A DNA stretch of 64,000 nucleotides from Methanotorris igneus Kol 5 (GTDB lineage: Archaea; AGJL01; Methanococci; Methanococcales; Methanococcaceae): positions 1,651,130-1,715,129 of the forward strand of contig NC_015562.1 of the NCBI RefSeq assembly GCF_000214415.1, read 5' to 3'. The number at the start of each line of letters is the position of its first letter. The stretch's first letter is position 1. The translations under genes were made by a program, and so were the position numbers. Shown here in pieces: positions 1-7,920 of this stretch. The notes below the pieces were generated by a model. That model saw nothing but the letters and a program-made list of their open reading frames with translations, was not told the DNA's origin and searched no databases.

Positions 1-2
1 GG

Positions 3-464
3 GTAGAAAAGAGATTTTTGTATCTTTTGATAATATTGGGGGTTATAGTGATTATATTCTACATCCAAAAATTAAACAAATTACTAAACTTCATAATAAA
101 TACATCAAACAAAATCTTTAAACCCATAATTTCACTATCTGTGGGGCAAAAATTTGTTTTATTGGCTATAATTTTTTTAATCACCTCTGCAATTGATCTT
201 GCATTAAGTAAGGAGTATCTTGCAAACGTAGATGCTATGATAGCATACTATTTCCTAGTACTTGGTGTTTTAAATTTACTTTTTGAGTATGGAAGTGAAT
301 CCTTTCCAAAATTACGAACATGTTTAAGCTTAATTATATTGAGCATATTAATTTACTATACTCCTCAAATTACGAAGTTGTATCCTAAAGCATACCTCAT
401 CCCCATCATTATTGTCATCTTTATTCTAATTTTATCAAAAATTAAAATAAAGTTAATAAAATAA
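3..464 (+). CDS. Hypothetical multi-pass membrane protein (5' end probably outside window)
   Basis: I do not recognise this family. The reading frame is open to the left edge of the window, and the first possible start inside it is a TTG at 18, so the true start probably lies upstream. The visible part (about 150 residues) is hydrophobic with roughly four predicted membrane segments, short basic loops and a lysine-rich C terminus. It ends at 464, only five bases before the left inverted repeat of the insertion sequence that starts at 470, so the element could have removed downstream neighbours. No catalytic motif is visible. Confidence 0.6.
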   Translation, partial: VEKRFLYLLIILGVIVIIFYIQKLNKLLNFIINTSNKIFKPIISLSVGQKFVLLAIIFLITSAIDLALSKEYLANVDAMIAYYFLVLGVLNLLFEYGSESFPKLRTCLSLIILSILIYYTPQITKLYPKAYLIPIIIVIFILILSKIKIKLIK

Positions 465-469
465 AGCAC

Positions 470-1451
470 TGTTGTATCCTGAAATTATTTCGTTGTTCAT
501 GTTCATGTTATCACCTCTTTATTGCATTTGGTATTTTCGAAGTATACTTCGTATGGGGTTTTAAAACTTAATGAGCGGTGTGGTTTTATTTGGTTGTGCC
601 ATTCAACGAATTCTTTCAGGTTGTTGAACTTGTCCAGTCGATATTCAACTTCCCTATTTATTCTTTCAACTTTTCCTATCGTTTGAGGGTGTCTGATTGA
701 GGTTTTTATATGTAAAATTTCCCTTTCCATCAGGAACTTCTGGAATCTCGAGATTCCACCCCTTGCAGGGACGAATTGGGTTCCATTGTCAGTTAATATC
801 TTTTTCGGCGTTCCATGCTTTTCAAAGCATTCTTCTAAAGCCGAGATAACAACGTCGGTTGTAGCTTCTTCGTAAATTCCAGCGTGTAGGATGAATCTAC
901 TGTGATCATCAATTATTAACAGGAGATTATATCTAACTCCATCCACATCTACGATTTTAAAATCCATCTGCCACATTTCGTTAGGTTTTGAAGCGCTGAA
1001 TCGCTTTGGCTTTTTCTTTCTTTTCTTCTTTCTCTTGTGGGTGAGATCGAACTCCTTCAGTATAGTATATATACGATTATGAGGAATATGTATATTGTGC
1101 TTATTCTCTATGTATTTCTCTAAATGCACTGCACTGGTTCCTTTATACTCCTCAACTGCTTTAAGAACTAAATCAATTTCTTCCTTCGATATTTTCTTTG
1201 GCTTTCTACCCCTACGCTTTATCTTTGGAATTTCTCCGGTCTCTCTATATTCTTTCCATATTTGCTGAACTCTACGGGGGGTTACTCCAACTTTCTTAGC
1301 TATACGGCTGGTTTCAAAGCCCTTTTCTTTCCATCTAATGATTTTCCTAATCATTTTATCGTTAAGTTTTGCCCCCTTCATATTATTCTTATTATTAACA
1401 TTCCTCTTTTTATTACCTACTGATGCGAAATTATTTCGGGATACCACAACA
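470..1451 (-). mobile_element. IS481-like insertion sequence with terminal inverted repeats
   Basis: The left end (470-492, beginning TGTTGTATCCTGAAATTATT) and the right end (1426-1451, whose complement begins TGTTGTGGTATCCCGAAATA) are imperfect inverted repeats differing by a three-base gap and a few substitutions. They enclose one transposase gene. No target-site duplication is evident beside the chosen ends. The right end lies about 10 bases from a TATA-like tract that serves the next gene (1517). Confidence 0.8.
503..1447 (-). CDS. IS481-like transposase with integrase (rve) core
   Basis: The protein has an N-terminal helix-turn-helix region (about residues 30-75, with the pattern SRIAKKVGVTPRRVQQIW), a basic linker, then an rve/RNase H-type DDE core. 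Catalytic candidates are the D of WQMDFKIV, the D of LTDNGTQF and the E of GKVERINREVE; the C terminus ends with the family-typical HNQIKPHRSL. All three acidic residues are present, so the enzyme could be active. The longest frame starts at a GTG inside the right inverted repeat; an ATG 22 codons further in (1381) is an alternative start. Confidence 0.85.
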   Translation of the reverse strand: MVSRNNFASVGNKKRNVNNKNNMKGAKLNDKMIRKIIRWKEKGFETSRIAKKVGVTPRRVQQIWKEYRETGEIPKIKRRGRKPKKISKEEIDLVLKAVEEYKGTSAVHLEKYIENKHNIHIPHNRIYTILKEFDLTHKRKKKRKKKPKRFSASKPNEMWQMDFKIVDVDGVRYNLLLIIDDHSRFILHAGIYEEATTDVVISALEECFEKHGTPKKILTDNGTQFVPARGGISRFQKFLMEREILHIKTSIRHPQTIGKVERINREVEYRLDKFNNLKEFVEWHNQIKPHRSLSFKTPYEVYFENTKCNKEVIT

Positions 1452-1454
1452 GAA

Positions 1455-1472
1455 AAATATTTATATAATTAA
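1455..1472 (+). promoter_or_regulatory. TATA-box region of the surface-protein gene
   Basis: An AT run containing TTTATATAATT lies about 50 bases before the ATG at 1517, a plausible archaeal TATA box with a short leader. The insertion-sequence end at 1451 is directly upstream, so the BRE position overlaps or abuts the element. Confidence 0.45.
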
Positions 1473-1516
1473 AAGTAAAAGTACCTTAGTATAATAAAAT
1501 GTGAGTGGTGTAAACC

Positions 1517-2908
1517 ATGATCAAAATTAAAAATAACAAATCCAATAAAACCATTATAAGTTTAATCATAACCATGATTTTAGCATCTATGTTAATATTA
1601 AGCCAAACTGCAGCAGTTTCGGTAACTTTAACTCCATCAAAACAAGAATGTAATGTTGGAGATGTAATTGATATAAACGCAAAAGTAGAGATACTCAGCA
1701 GTAAGGGGGAATGGGCAAATATAAAAAATATAACACTTAAAGTTGAAAAGGATGGAAAAGTAGATACTGTCCAAATTCCATTAACATTAGAACCTGGAAA
1801 AACTGTATTATCCAATAAACCCCTCTCAAATACAAGTAGTGAAGTAATTGAAGTTAAATTATTAAGCACCAATGCAGTGTATGGCTATGGATATGGTTAT
1901 AGTTATGTAAATGATAGCGGTTATGGGTATCTAAATTGGCATTATGGTTATGGATATGGCTATGGCTATAGTGGATATGGCTACAATGTTTTAAACTCTC
2001 CATCAAATGCCATAATTGAATACAACATAAAATGGAAACCAAGTGAAACTGGAACTTACAAGTTTACATTGGAAGTTACATTGGAAGATGGAACGAAGTT
2101 TGGTTCAGAATGCACTGTTAATGTAAACCCAACCACCTCTGTAACTTCCGGAGGTGGGGGAGGAAAAAGAACAACAACAAGTGAAGAAGGAGCAAAAAGT
2201 TTATTAGAAGCAGTACCTGAAAAATACATTGTTAAGGAAATAACAGTAACTCCAGGCAAGGAAGTAGCTATAGCAATAGATAAAGAGTTATCAGATCTCA
2301 TTGGATTAGATAAGTTAATGATAACTCTCGATAAGTCAATGAACTTACAAGTTATCGTTTCTGCTGTGAAATCTCTACCAACTACAGTCAATGCACCACC
2401 ATCAGGAGAACCGTTCTCAATATTCGAAATAGTATTTGTAAATAAAGATGCTGGAGAACTTGTAGAACCAAAAGGAGAAGTTGAGTTTAAAGTTCCAAAA
2501 TCTTGGTTGATGGAGAAAGGATATGGTAAAGAAAATGTAGTATTAGAAAGATGGAATGGTAATAAATGGGAAGATATATCAACAGAAGTGGTTGGAGAAG
2601 ATGGAGAGTATATTAAGTATAGAGCTAAATTGAATTCATTCTGTATCTTAGCAATTTGTGCTAAAGAAATTGCAGTTGAAAATATAACAAACGTAACCGT
2701 AACTAAAAACGTAACAACTAAAGATGTAACAGTAAATAAAACTAAAAATGTAACTGAAAATATAACAGCCAAAAACGTAACAAAGGTAACTGGTAATGTA
2801 AGCAAGGCTGAAGAAGAGAAGAAATCAAATATTGGACTTGTAGTTGGAATAATCATAATATTAGCAATATTAGGAGCTTTGGCATATTTCTTAACAAGAA
2901 AGAAATAA
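1517..2908 (+). CDS. Secreted, membrane-anchored PGF-pre-PGF-type surface protein with Tyr-Gly-rich segment
   Basis: The N terminus (residues about 15-36) is a signal peptide. A beta-rich domain follows and is interrupted at about residues 116-158 by a segment dominated by Tyr and Gly (repeats of YGYGYGYS). After a glycine run (SGGGGG, near residue 214) comes a domain that resembles the PGF-pre-PGF region of archaeal surface proteins: it contains PKSWLMEKGYGKENVVLERW and ends near CILAICAKE. A Thr/Asn/Val-rich spacer rich in N-glycosylation sequons (NVT repeats) leads to a C-terminal membrane helix (about 440-460) and a basic tail. It is probably a cell-surface protein anchored by the C-terminal helix. 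Start chosen at the ATG preceded by GGTG. Confidence 0.7.
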   Translation: MIKIKNNKSNKTIISLIITMILASMLILSQTAAVSVTLTPSKQECNVGDVIDINAKVEILSSKGEWANIKNITLKVEKDGKVDTVQIPLTLEPGKTVLSNKPLSNTSSEVIEVKLLSTNAVYGYGYGYSYVNDSGYGYLNWHYGYGYGYGYSGYGYNVLNSPSNAIIEYNIKWKPSETGTYKFTLEVTLEDGTKFGSECTVNVNPTTSVTSGGGGGKRTTTSEEGAKSLLEAVPEKYIVKEITVTPGKEVAIAIDKELSDLIGLDKLMITLDKSMNLQVIVSAVKSLPTTVNAPPSGEPFSIFEIVFVNKDAGELVEPKGEVEFKVPKSWLMEKGYGKENVVLERWNGNKWEDISTEVVGEDGEYIKYRAKLNSFCILAICAKEIAVENITNVTVTKNVTTKDVTVNKTKNVTENITAKNVTKVTGNVSKAEEEKKSNIGLVVGIIIILAILGALAYFLTRKK

Positions 2909-2919
2909 AGAAATAATAA

Positions 2920-2948
2920 AATAACTTTTTTACTTTTTTTCTTTTTTA
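2920..2948. terminator. T-rich tract between convergent genes
   Basis: Runs of seven to nine T's on the plus strand follow the surface-protein stop at 2908 and precede the stop of the convergent ZPR1-type gene. Oligo-T tracts terminate archaeal transcription, so this probably ends the plus-strand transcript. Confidence 0.4.
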
Positions 2949-3533
2949 TTGTTTTTTAGTGTCTATAATAATTACATTGCCTTTCAATTTTTCAATTTCC
3001 TCGTCAGTTAATTTTTCCTCAACAACACCATCCCCAATAATAGCACTATGCCCCAACGGGTCTTCAATTATTAAAGTTGCAGTTTCTTTCCCTTCTTTAA
3101 TTTTTTTGATTCTTTCTCTTAATTCCTCTCCTTTCTTTTTCTGCTCTTCATTTTCTGCCCATCTTATTAATGTTTGCAAAACGTTATCTACCCTGTTTAA
3201 GACCCCCTCAACATTTGAAACATAACCCTCTGAAACTGGGCCTGGGGTTATTTCAACACCCAACTCTGGAATTTTTACATATCCTGTTGATGATTTTATA
3301 ACTCTTCTGTTTAAGTCTCTCTCATTTTTAATTACCAACTTGTATCTTTTTGGTTCCCTAACCTCTAATGGAAAAACGTCACTTTTTCTATATTTACACC
3401 TATCGCACAACATTGTAGTTTCAATAACCCTACCAAAGTAAGGTATTTCAATCTCATGATTTGTTATTGTAAAGGAATTTTTTCCTCCACATATTGGACA
3501 ATCTAACTTCTGAACTGCCAATTCTTTGCTCAT
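2946..3533 (-). CDS. ZPR1-type zinc-finger protein
   Basis: The N terminus holds a four-cysteine zinc finger, CPICGGKNSF...CDRCKYRKSD (residues about 17-49), followed by the ZPR1 body with EVREPKRYKLVIKNERDLNRRV and EGYVSNVEGVL. In archaea a single ZPR1 unit of about 190-200 residues is normal, whereas eukaryotic ZPR1 has two. The function is not established in archaea; the eukaryotic homologue binds translation factor eEF1A. A GGTGAT ribosome binding site lies just before the ATG. The gene is divergent from the XRE/eha block. Confidence 0.8.
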   Translation of the reverse strand: MSKELAVQKLDCPICGGKNSFTITNHEIEIPYFGRVIETTMLCDRCKYRKSDVFPLEVREPKRYKLVIKNERDLNRRVIKSSTGYVKIPELGVEITPGPVSEGYVSNVEGVLNRVDNVLQTLIRWAENEEQKKKGEELRERIKKIKEGKETATLIIEDPLGHSAIIGDGVVEEKLTDEEIEKLKGNVIIIDTKKQ

Positions 3534-3585
3534 ATTATCACCATGTTAATTTTTGTAGTTACTATTTTTAGTAATGTTGTTATTT

Positions 3586-3718
3586 ATAGTCATTTGTGGA
3601 ATTTGACTAAAATCTATTTAACCCCATTAATGATCCATAAATCAAATTAAATGAATGTTATTATGCCTTATTTTTTTGTTATGTGTAGATAAGTGTAAAA
3701 AAATTCACAAACGACTAT
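3586..3718. repeat. MITE-like repeat, ATAGTC-type termini (copy A)
   Basis: This holds most of the gene-free stretch 3534-3881. The left end ATAGTCATTTGTGGAATTT and the right end AAATTCACAAACGACTAT are inverted repeats with one or two mismatches. The interior is AT-rich with no reading frame. Related ends occur at about 5.7, 37.8, 38.8, 39.2 and 57.0 kb. Confidence 0.65.
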
Positions 3719-3787
3719 GTATTTGTTGTGAAAACTGCAACTACATTTTTTCATATATAAATTTTATGGTTTATTTTTTTGGGAAAG

Positions 3788-3821
3788 ATTTATAAATATC
3801 CCATGGGAATAATATTATTCC
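3788..3821 (+). promoter_or_regulatory. Promoter and palindromic operator of the XRE regulator
   Basis: A TATA-like TTTATAAATAT at 3789-3799 is followed at 3806-3821 by a perfect 16-base palindrome, GGAATAATATTATTCC. Its position just downstream of a TATA box and ahead of a helix-turn-helix gene suggests an autoregulatory operator. That role is inferred. Confidence 0.55.
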
Positions 3822-3881
3822 AGTGCAATATATAATGATTAAACATGACTATTGGCGGAATGTATTTTCCGATGTGAGATT

Positions 3882-4535
3882 ATGTATAAAAAGTTGAACA
3901 TCATAGAGAGAGCCATCTTGCTAAACCCCAAGTATGTAAAAATATTCCGTGAGAAGTTAAATATAACTCAATCTAAACTTGCAGAGGAAAGTGGAGTTAG
4001 CCAATCTCATCTGAGTATGCTCGAAAAGGGGAAGAGAAAAGCCACTGAAATGATTGCAGCAGCAATAACACTTGGTTTATTAAAGTGCAGTGATGTTTGG
4101 GATAAAGAAGACCCTATAATGTATCTTCTCGATATCCTATCGTTAACAAAATTGGAAGAGGCGATAGTAGAATTCATCAATGATATAAACAATTCTGGAA
4201 ATTCCCCATCATTTAAAAGATTTGTTAGGTATATTGAGGGTTATCCTGTGATAGTTGTTGATAAGGATGCATTTACCGAAGAATTGAAAAAAAGATTGGA
4301 TGTTATTGAAATTAAAAATATTGAATTCAAAAGAGGATGCATGACCGTAAAAGGTCTCCATTCAGATAAAAGAGAAGTTGTCATTGACCTCGATTGCTCA
4401 GATATTAGAAGATTAGAGAAGAAGGTTTCAGAGAAAATAAATAAAAAAACAATAATTCAAATATTCCCAAAAGATGAAACTCCTCCAATTTATTCGGTTA
4501 ATAGAGACTGCATGATTGTTCATTGTTGGGGATAA
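3882..4535 (+). CDS. XRE-family transcriptional regulator
   Basis: Residues about 17-65 form a lambda-repressor-type helix-turn-helix ([20 protein letters not shown], then [19 protein letters not shown]). The remaining 150 residues are a mixed alpha/beta domain I do not recognise, ending in a Cys-containing [11 protein letters not shown]. The longest frame starts at a TTG (3852), but the ATG at 3882 gives a standard N terminus. It lies 174 bases upstream of ehaA in the same direction, so it could control the eha operon as well as itself through the palindrome at 3806-3821; no sequence evidence links it directly to eha. Confidence 0.75.
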   Translation: MYKKLNIIERAILLNPKYVKIFREKLNITQSKLAEESGVSQSHLSMLEKGKRKATEMIAAAITLGLLKCSDVWDKEDPIMYLLDILSLTKLEEAIVEFINDINNSGNSPSFKRFVRYIEGYPVIVVDKDAFTEELKKRLDVIEIKNIEFKRGCMTVKGLHSDKREVVIDLDCSDIRRLEKKVSEKINKKTIIQIFPKDETPPIYSVNRDCMIVHCWG

Positions 4536-4709
4536 GTTTGTAATTTATATGTTCTTATATGTTCAAAGTCAAATTTTGTTGTGATAAATGAGCTTTTAGA
4601 AAATCGCTAATCCCAAATATTTTTGTCGATAAAAAATATTCCTTAATTCAACATAAATTTTTATCACCAACTATAATTTAATTTTAAGTGTCGATAGATG
4701 GTGATATCA

Positions 4710-4958
4710 ATGGAATATTATGTCATTTCAGTAATTGCGTCGATAATCTTTGCGTTTATGTTAAAAATGCCAATAATTCCAAAAGAAAGACCTATAAGGG
4801 ACTCATTTGAAACATCAGTTTTATTTCCAACTCCGATTATTGCGTTAGGTTTGACAGCAATAGATAAAATTTTGTTTACCCCTGATTTGATGTCATGCGT
4901 TTTGATTGGTTTAATATCTGCATTGTTTTCAAAATTTTCAGATAAAATATTTGGGTGA
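4710..4958 (+). CDS. ehaA: Eha hydrogenase membrane subunit A
   Basis: First gene of the energy-converting [NiFe] hydrogenase operon. Eha couples H2 oxidation to ion-driven reduction of low-potential ferredoxin, which refills CO2-reducing methanogenesis and biosynthesis. The product is a small integral membrane protein (about 82 residues, two to three helices) with the conserved-looking loop PIIPKERPIRDSFETS. I chose the ATG at 4710 because GGTGAT lies four bases upstream (4700-4705); the in-frame ATG at 4698 precedes that site. The next gene starts five bases after the stop. Identification rests on size, hydrophobicity and first position in a canonical gene order. Confidence 0.8.
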   Translation: MEYYVISVIASIIFAFMLKMPIIPKERPIRDSFETSVLFPTPIIALGLTAIDKILFTPDLMSCVLIGLISALFSKFSDKIFG

Positions 4959-4963
4959 ATTAA

Positions 4964-5455
4964 ATGCTTGAAGTTCTAAAAATTGCAATAGCTTCAATAG
5001 TATCCTGGATTAATTTTGTGTTAATAGACACTTACTTTGGACTTCCAGAAAAACCTGGAGTTTTGGGAGCAAAGGTTATTGGAGAGAAAGTTAGAGATAT
5101 CGGTGGAAATTTAAATGGCGGTTATTTCATGGGAAATATTGTTTGTTCTCCTGATGCATCAGCAGGAACTTTACTTGCATCGATATGCTATTACCTCATG
5201 GGTATTGAAGGGGGTTTAATTGCAGCGTTATTTGTTTACATTGGTAATAGATTATGCCATGACCCCGGTTACGCGGGAACAATTGGGGCTTTAATGGCGA
5301 CGGTATTAATTCATTTATTCAGCCCAATTATAGAGCCAAAATATTTTATTGTGGGAATGGTTATTGCGATATTCTCAATACAAGGATTTGACCACGTTCT
5401 TGCTTCAAAAGTTCTTGGAGAAATAGCAAGGAAGATGAACAGAACGGGGAGATAA
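4964..5455 (+). CDS. ehaB: Eha hydrogenase membrane subunit B
   Basis: A 163-residue membrane protein with about four helices and a soluble-looking stretch ([20 protein letters not shown]) near residues 32-55. It follows ehaA by five bases and precedes ehaC by two, so translation is probably coupled. Its exact role in the complex is unknown; order and length match EhaB of other methanogens. Confidence 0.8.
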   Translation: MLEVLKIAIASIVSWINFVLIDTYFGLPEKPGVLGAKVIGEKVRDIGGNLNGGYFMGNIVCSPDASAGTLLASICYYLMGIEGGLIAALFVYIGNRLCHDPGYAGTIGALMATVLIHLFSPIIEPKYFIVGMVIAIFSIQGFDHVLASKVLGEIARKMNRTGR

Positions 5456-5457
5456 GA

Positions 5458-5703
5458 ATGGATTTATCATCAATAATAATTGGAGTTATTGCAGTTATTT
5501 GTGGGTTGAGGGTTTTCTTAACTCAAAGTAGGGCGAGAAAGTTGTTGTATCTCTGCTGTTTAAATTTCTGCATTGCGGCATTGATAGCATTGTATATAAA
5601 AAGTCCTATGGGTAGTTTGGCAGCTATTGTTTATTTAATCTCGTCCACACTCTCAAGTAACGCTATAGCATACACATTAGAGCAGATGAAAAAAATGGAA
5701 TAA
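5458..5703 (+). CDS. ehaC: Eha hydrogenase membrane subunit C
   Basis: An 81-residue membrane protein with three helices and a basic loop (TQSRARKL) after the first. It begins two bases after ehaB. The size and fold resemble the small MnhC/NuoK-like subunits of group 4 membrane hydrogenases. The next gene is separated from it by a 247-base block filled by repeats, the largest break within the front half of the operon. Confidence 0.75.
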   Translation: MDLSSIIIGVIAVICGLRVFLTQSRARKLLYLCCLNFCIAALIALYIKSPMGSLAAIVYLISSTLSSNAIAYTLEQMKKME

Positions 5704-5714
5704 AAAACATGAAT

Positions 5715-5935
5715 ATAGTCGTTCTACAATTAAATGACAGTTAACATAACTCTAATTTAAATTGGAGTTTTGTTAAACTTGCTTAAAATTGAAATTTTAT
5801 TAGGCGAAAACTCCTGCGGAGTTTTCGCTGCTCGAACCTTACGGTTCGATTAGGCGAAATCAAAGATTTCGCTGCTCGAACCTTACGGTTCGAAGTTGTA
5901 AATAGTGCCGTATTTTTATAAAAAACAACTGTGTA
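5715..5935. repeat. MITE-like repeat (copy B) with inserted hairpin modules, inside the eha operon
   Basis: The left end ATAGTCGTTCTACAATTA and about 75 following bases match the reverse complement of copy C (37798-37918) closely. At about 5801 the match is broken by four hairpins: GCGAAAACTCC/GGAGTTTTCGC, TCGAACC/GGTTCGA, GCGAAATC/GATTTCGC and a second TCGAACC/GGTTCGA (to 5892). After that a short GTGCCGTA segment again matches copy C, and the right terminus is degenerate. The layout is therefore a hairpin array nested inside a MITE. Confidence 0.7.
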
Positions 5936-5950
5936 TGAAAAGGTGGAACG

Positions 5951-6229
5951 ATGGATATATTACCAACTGTATCCGCAATTTGTTGTGTTCTTGGTGCTAT
6001 TGGGGTTATTGTTCACACAAACCCAATAAATAAAATTATAATGTTTGCATTTCTTGAAAGCGGATTAATTGGGCTTATTGTTTCATGTTATTATTTGGAT
6101 GTTGCGATTGTGTCTTCAATATTAGAGCCGATAGGGACTGTGGTCTTATTGCTTGGGTTAATGAAGTATGAGGTTGTTAAAAAGAGCAAAAAGAAATATG
6201 GTAGAAAATTACCTATATTGACAAAATAA
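5951..6229 (+). CDS. ehaD: Eha hydrogenase membrane subunit D
   Basis: A 92-residue protein with three membrane helices and a basic C terminus (KKSKKKYGRKLP), similar in size and topology to MnhC/NuoK-like subunits. AGGTGG precedes the ATG. It is the first gene after the repeat block and is followed by ehaE after nine bases. Assigned by gene order. Confidence 0.75.
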   Translation: MDILPTVSAICCVLGAIGVIVHTNPINKIIMFAFLESGLIGLIVSCYYLDVAIVSSILEPIGTVVLLLGLMKYEVVKKSKKKYGRKLPILTK

Positions 6230-6238
6230 GGTGATTTG

Positions 6239-6502
6239 ATGGATTTGATAACGCTGATAATGTATCTTGGATATTTCTTGTTGGTTGTTGGGACGATAGG
6301 TGTTGTGTTTGGACCTATGACTGATGACCCATTTAAGAGGTTGTTGAATATTGAAGTGCCATCTATGGGGGTTGCGTTGATATTCTTGGCTTATAACGAG
6401 ACACTTGCGTTAATGACATTCCTTGGAGTCAATGCAATACTCATCCTTGTCTTGGTTAGAGCAATTGTAATAAACACTGAACTTAGTGAAGAACAGGAAT
6501 AA
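6239..6502 (+). CDS. ehaE: Eha hydrogenase membrane subunit E
   Basis: An 87-residue membrane protein with two to three helices and an acidic C terminus. The ATG at 6239 is preferred over the TTG immediately before it, because GGTGAT at 6230-6235 lies three bases upstream of the ATG. Role assigned from position between ehaD and ehaF. Confidence 0.75.
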   Translation: MDLITLIMYLGYFLLVVGTIGVVFGPMTDDPFKRLLNIEVPSMGVALIFLAYNETLALMTFLGVNAILILVLVRAIVINTELSEEQE

Positions 6503-6526
6503 ATTGTTTCATTAGGAGGGAAACAA

Positions 6527-6991
6527 ATGAATAAATTAAGCAAAATTTGGAACTACTTATCAAAGCCCCACGTTGTTCCCCGAATATTTGCGGGATTTTT
6601 GGCATTAGTTATGATCTTTGGTTTATTGTTGCCTCATGAATTAAATAAAAATCAACTCTATCCAAAACCTGTCCCACAGTCCCAAGTATTGAAGACACCT
6701 CTTGCCCCTTACGATAGGGGAGGAATTCCTCTTGAAAAACCAGCGGAAATAATTTCCCAATATCCTCAATTTGAGCCACTGCTTGGAAAAATAACGGCCT
6801 ATTTAACTCCAATAGCAGAATGGATTAGTAAAAAGACACTTTATTTTGGAACTACAATCGTCTCAACGCCTGGTGGAATATTGGATGAGATTCTTTACTA
6901 CACAAGGGGATTTGACACAATCCTTGAAAGTACAATACTGTTGGTTTCATTTATCATATTCAGTTGGATGCTCATGAATAGGGATGGGTGA
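6527..6991 (+). CDS. ehaF: Eha hydrogenase subunit F
   Basis: A 154-residue protein with an N-terminal membrane helix (about 20-37), a Pro-rich extracytoplasmic middle ([20 protein letters not shown]) and a second helix near the C terminus (about 135-150). This topology resembles the MnhB/MbhE-like components of membrane hydrogenases. Its stop overlaps the ribosome binding site and start of ehaG. Confidence 0.75.
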   Translation: MNKLSKIWNYLSKPHVVPRIFAGFLALVMIFGLLLPHELNKNQLYPKPVPQSQVLKTPLAPYDRGGIPLEKPAEIISQYPQFEPLLGKITAYLTPIAEWISKKTLYFGTTIVSTPGGILDEILYYTRGFDTILESTILLVSFIIFSWMLMNRDG

Positions 6992-6992
6992 A

Positions 6993-7682
6993 ATGATGGA
7001 AAACATAATTTACTCCTTCTATAACCCCTCAATACTTGTTGCGTTTATTGTTGGGATATTGTCTTTGTTTGCATTATCTTATCAAAAATCTGATCTGCAT
7101 ATCTTGTTGCTTACTGACTTAATAGAGTGTGCCATGCTTGTGGTTATTGCAGCAGTTGGGACTGATTTAGCGGAGGCACTAATCTTGCCTGGCTTGGTTG
7201 TTGGTATGGCGGAATTGTTGGCAGTTTCAGAGATTTTGGTGATGAAGAAATCATTAGCTAAAAACAAACCAAAGAAAAAACTGTTTGAAGAATTTCTATT
7301 GCCTTTGCACCATGGTGTTTTAGAGCATGAAGTTGAGATGGAAATACTAAAAACATCTCCAAAATTCTTAGCATTGGTGCTTGTTGTCTATGGGGCAATA
7401 TTAAGTGGGTTTACAGGAGGGGCAATAATAGCGAGCGGCCTTCTTTATTATGCGTTATCTCAGAGGGCATTGGGTAGAGAGTTTGATGAAACAATTAAAT
7501 GCCTATGGGAGGGAATTTCTGGCCTATCTGGAATTGCATGGGCTTTGTGGATTTTTGGGTTTATAGGATTCTTTATCAACCCAGATAACTACCTTGTATG
7601 GTTGATGCTCGCAGGATTAGGATTGGTCATAAAAGTTGGCTCAAAATTAGGATTAATTGGCTATATTGGTGAGGTAAAATGA
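6993..7682 (+). CDS. ehaG: Eha hydrogenase membrane subunit G
   Basis: About 230 residues with seven or so membrane helices and a cytoplasmic loop (residues 85-115) containing [26 protein letters not shown] overlaps the ehaF stop just before tandem ATG codons at 6993 and 6996, so either can be the start. The last bases of the gene belong to a 95-base segment that is repeated before ehaH. Confidence 0.75.
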   Translation: MMENIIYSFYNPSILVAFIVGILSLFALSYQKSDLHILLLTDLIECAMLVVIAAVGTDLAEALILPGLVVGMAELLAVSEILVMKKSLAKNKPKKKLFEEFLLPLHHGVLEHEVEMEILKTSPKFLALVLVVYGAILSGFTGGAIIASGLLYYALSQRALGREFDETIKCLWEGISGLSGIAWALWIFGFIGFFINPDNYLVWLMLAGLGLVIKVGSKLGLIGYIGEVK

Positions 7683-7920
7683 ATGGAGATAGCATATTAA
7701 ATATCGTTGGAAATTTTCATGGGTATGTTCCACTTGGAGATATTGTATTCTATCTGCAACCTTTTAAAAAGGTTGCATCCAAATGGGATGCATTGCTCAC
7801 TTCGTTCGCAATGCCTCTTAAAAATGGCTATATTGGTGAGATAAAATGGATGAAAATACTCTACTAAATATCGTTGGAAATTTCCACGGATACATCCCAC
7901 TTGGAGACATTGTATTCTAT
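7659..7920 (+). repeat. 95-bp direct repeat flanking a hairpin array at the ehaG-ehaH junction
   Basis: Copy 1 is 7659-7753 and copy 2 is 7826-7920; about 80 of 95 bases match. Between them (7754-7825) lie three hairpins: GCAACCTTTT/AAAAGGTTGC, ATCC/GGAT and GCATTGC/GCAATGC. In reverse complement this spacer resembles 34384-34451 and 26192-26299. Each copy contains a GGTGAG site, a start codon and the first 25 codons of ehaH. Confidence 0.8.
7679..7867 (+). pseudogene. Truncated duplicate of the 5' end of ehaH
   Basis: The frame encodes 25 residues nearly identical to the ehaH N terminus (LNIVGNFHGYVPLGDIVFY), then runs through the hairpin array and stops within copy 2. It has its own GGTGAG ribosome binding site. 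From codon 7 on, the nucleotide differences to ehaH are almost all synonymous (only one Val/Ile change), so the two 5' ends look as if they diverged while coding. A functional 62-residue product is unlikely. Confidence 0.7.

Noticed and set aside
2056-2856. Long minus-strand frame (266 codons) opposite the surface-protein gene
   Set aside because: It is antisense to a gene with signal peptide, domain and anchor, and its translation is a Ser/Thr/Phe-rich shadow without motif or ribosome binding site.
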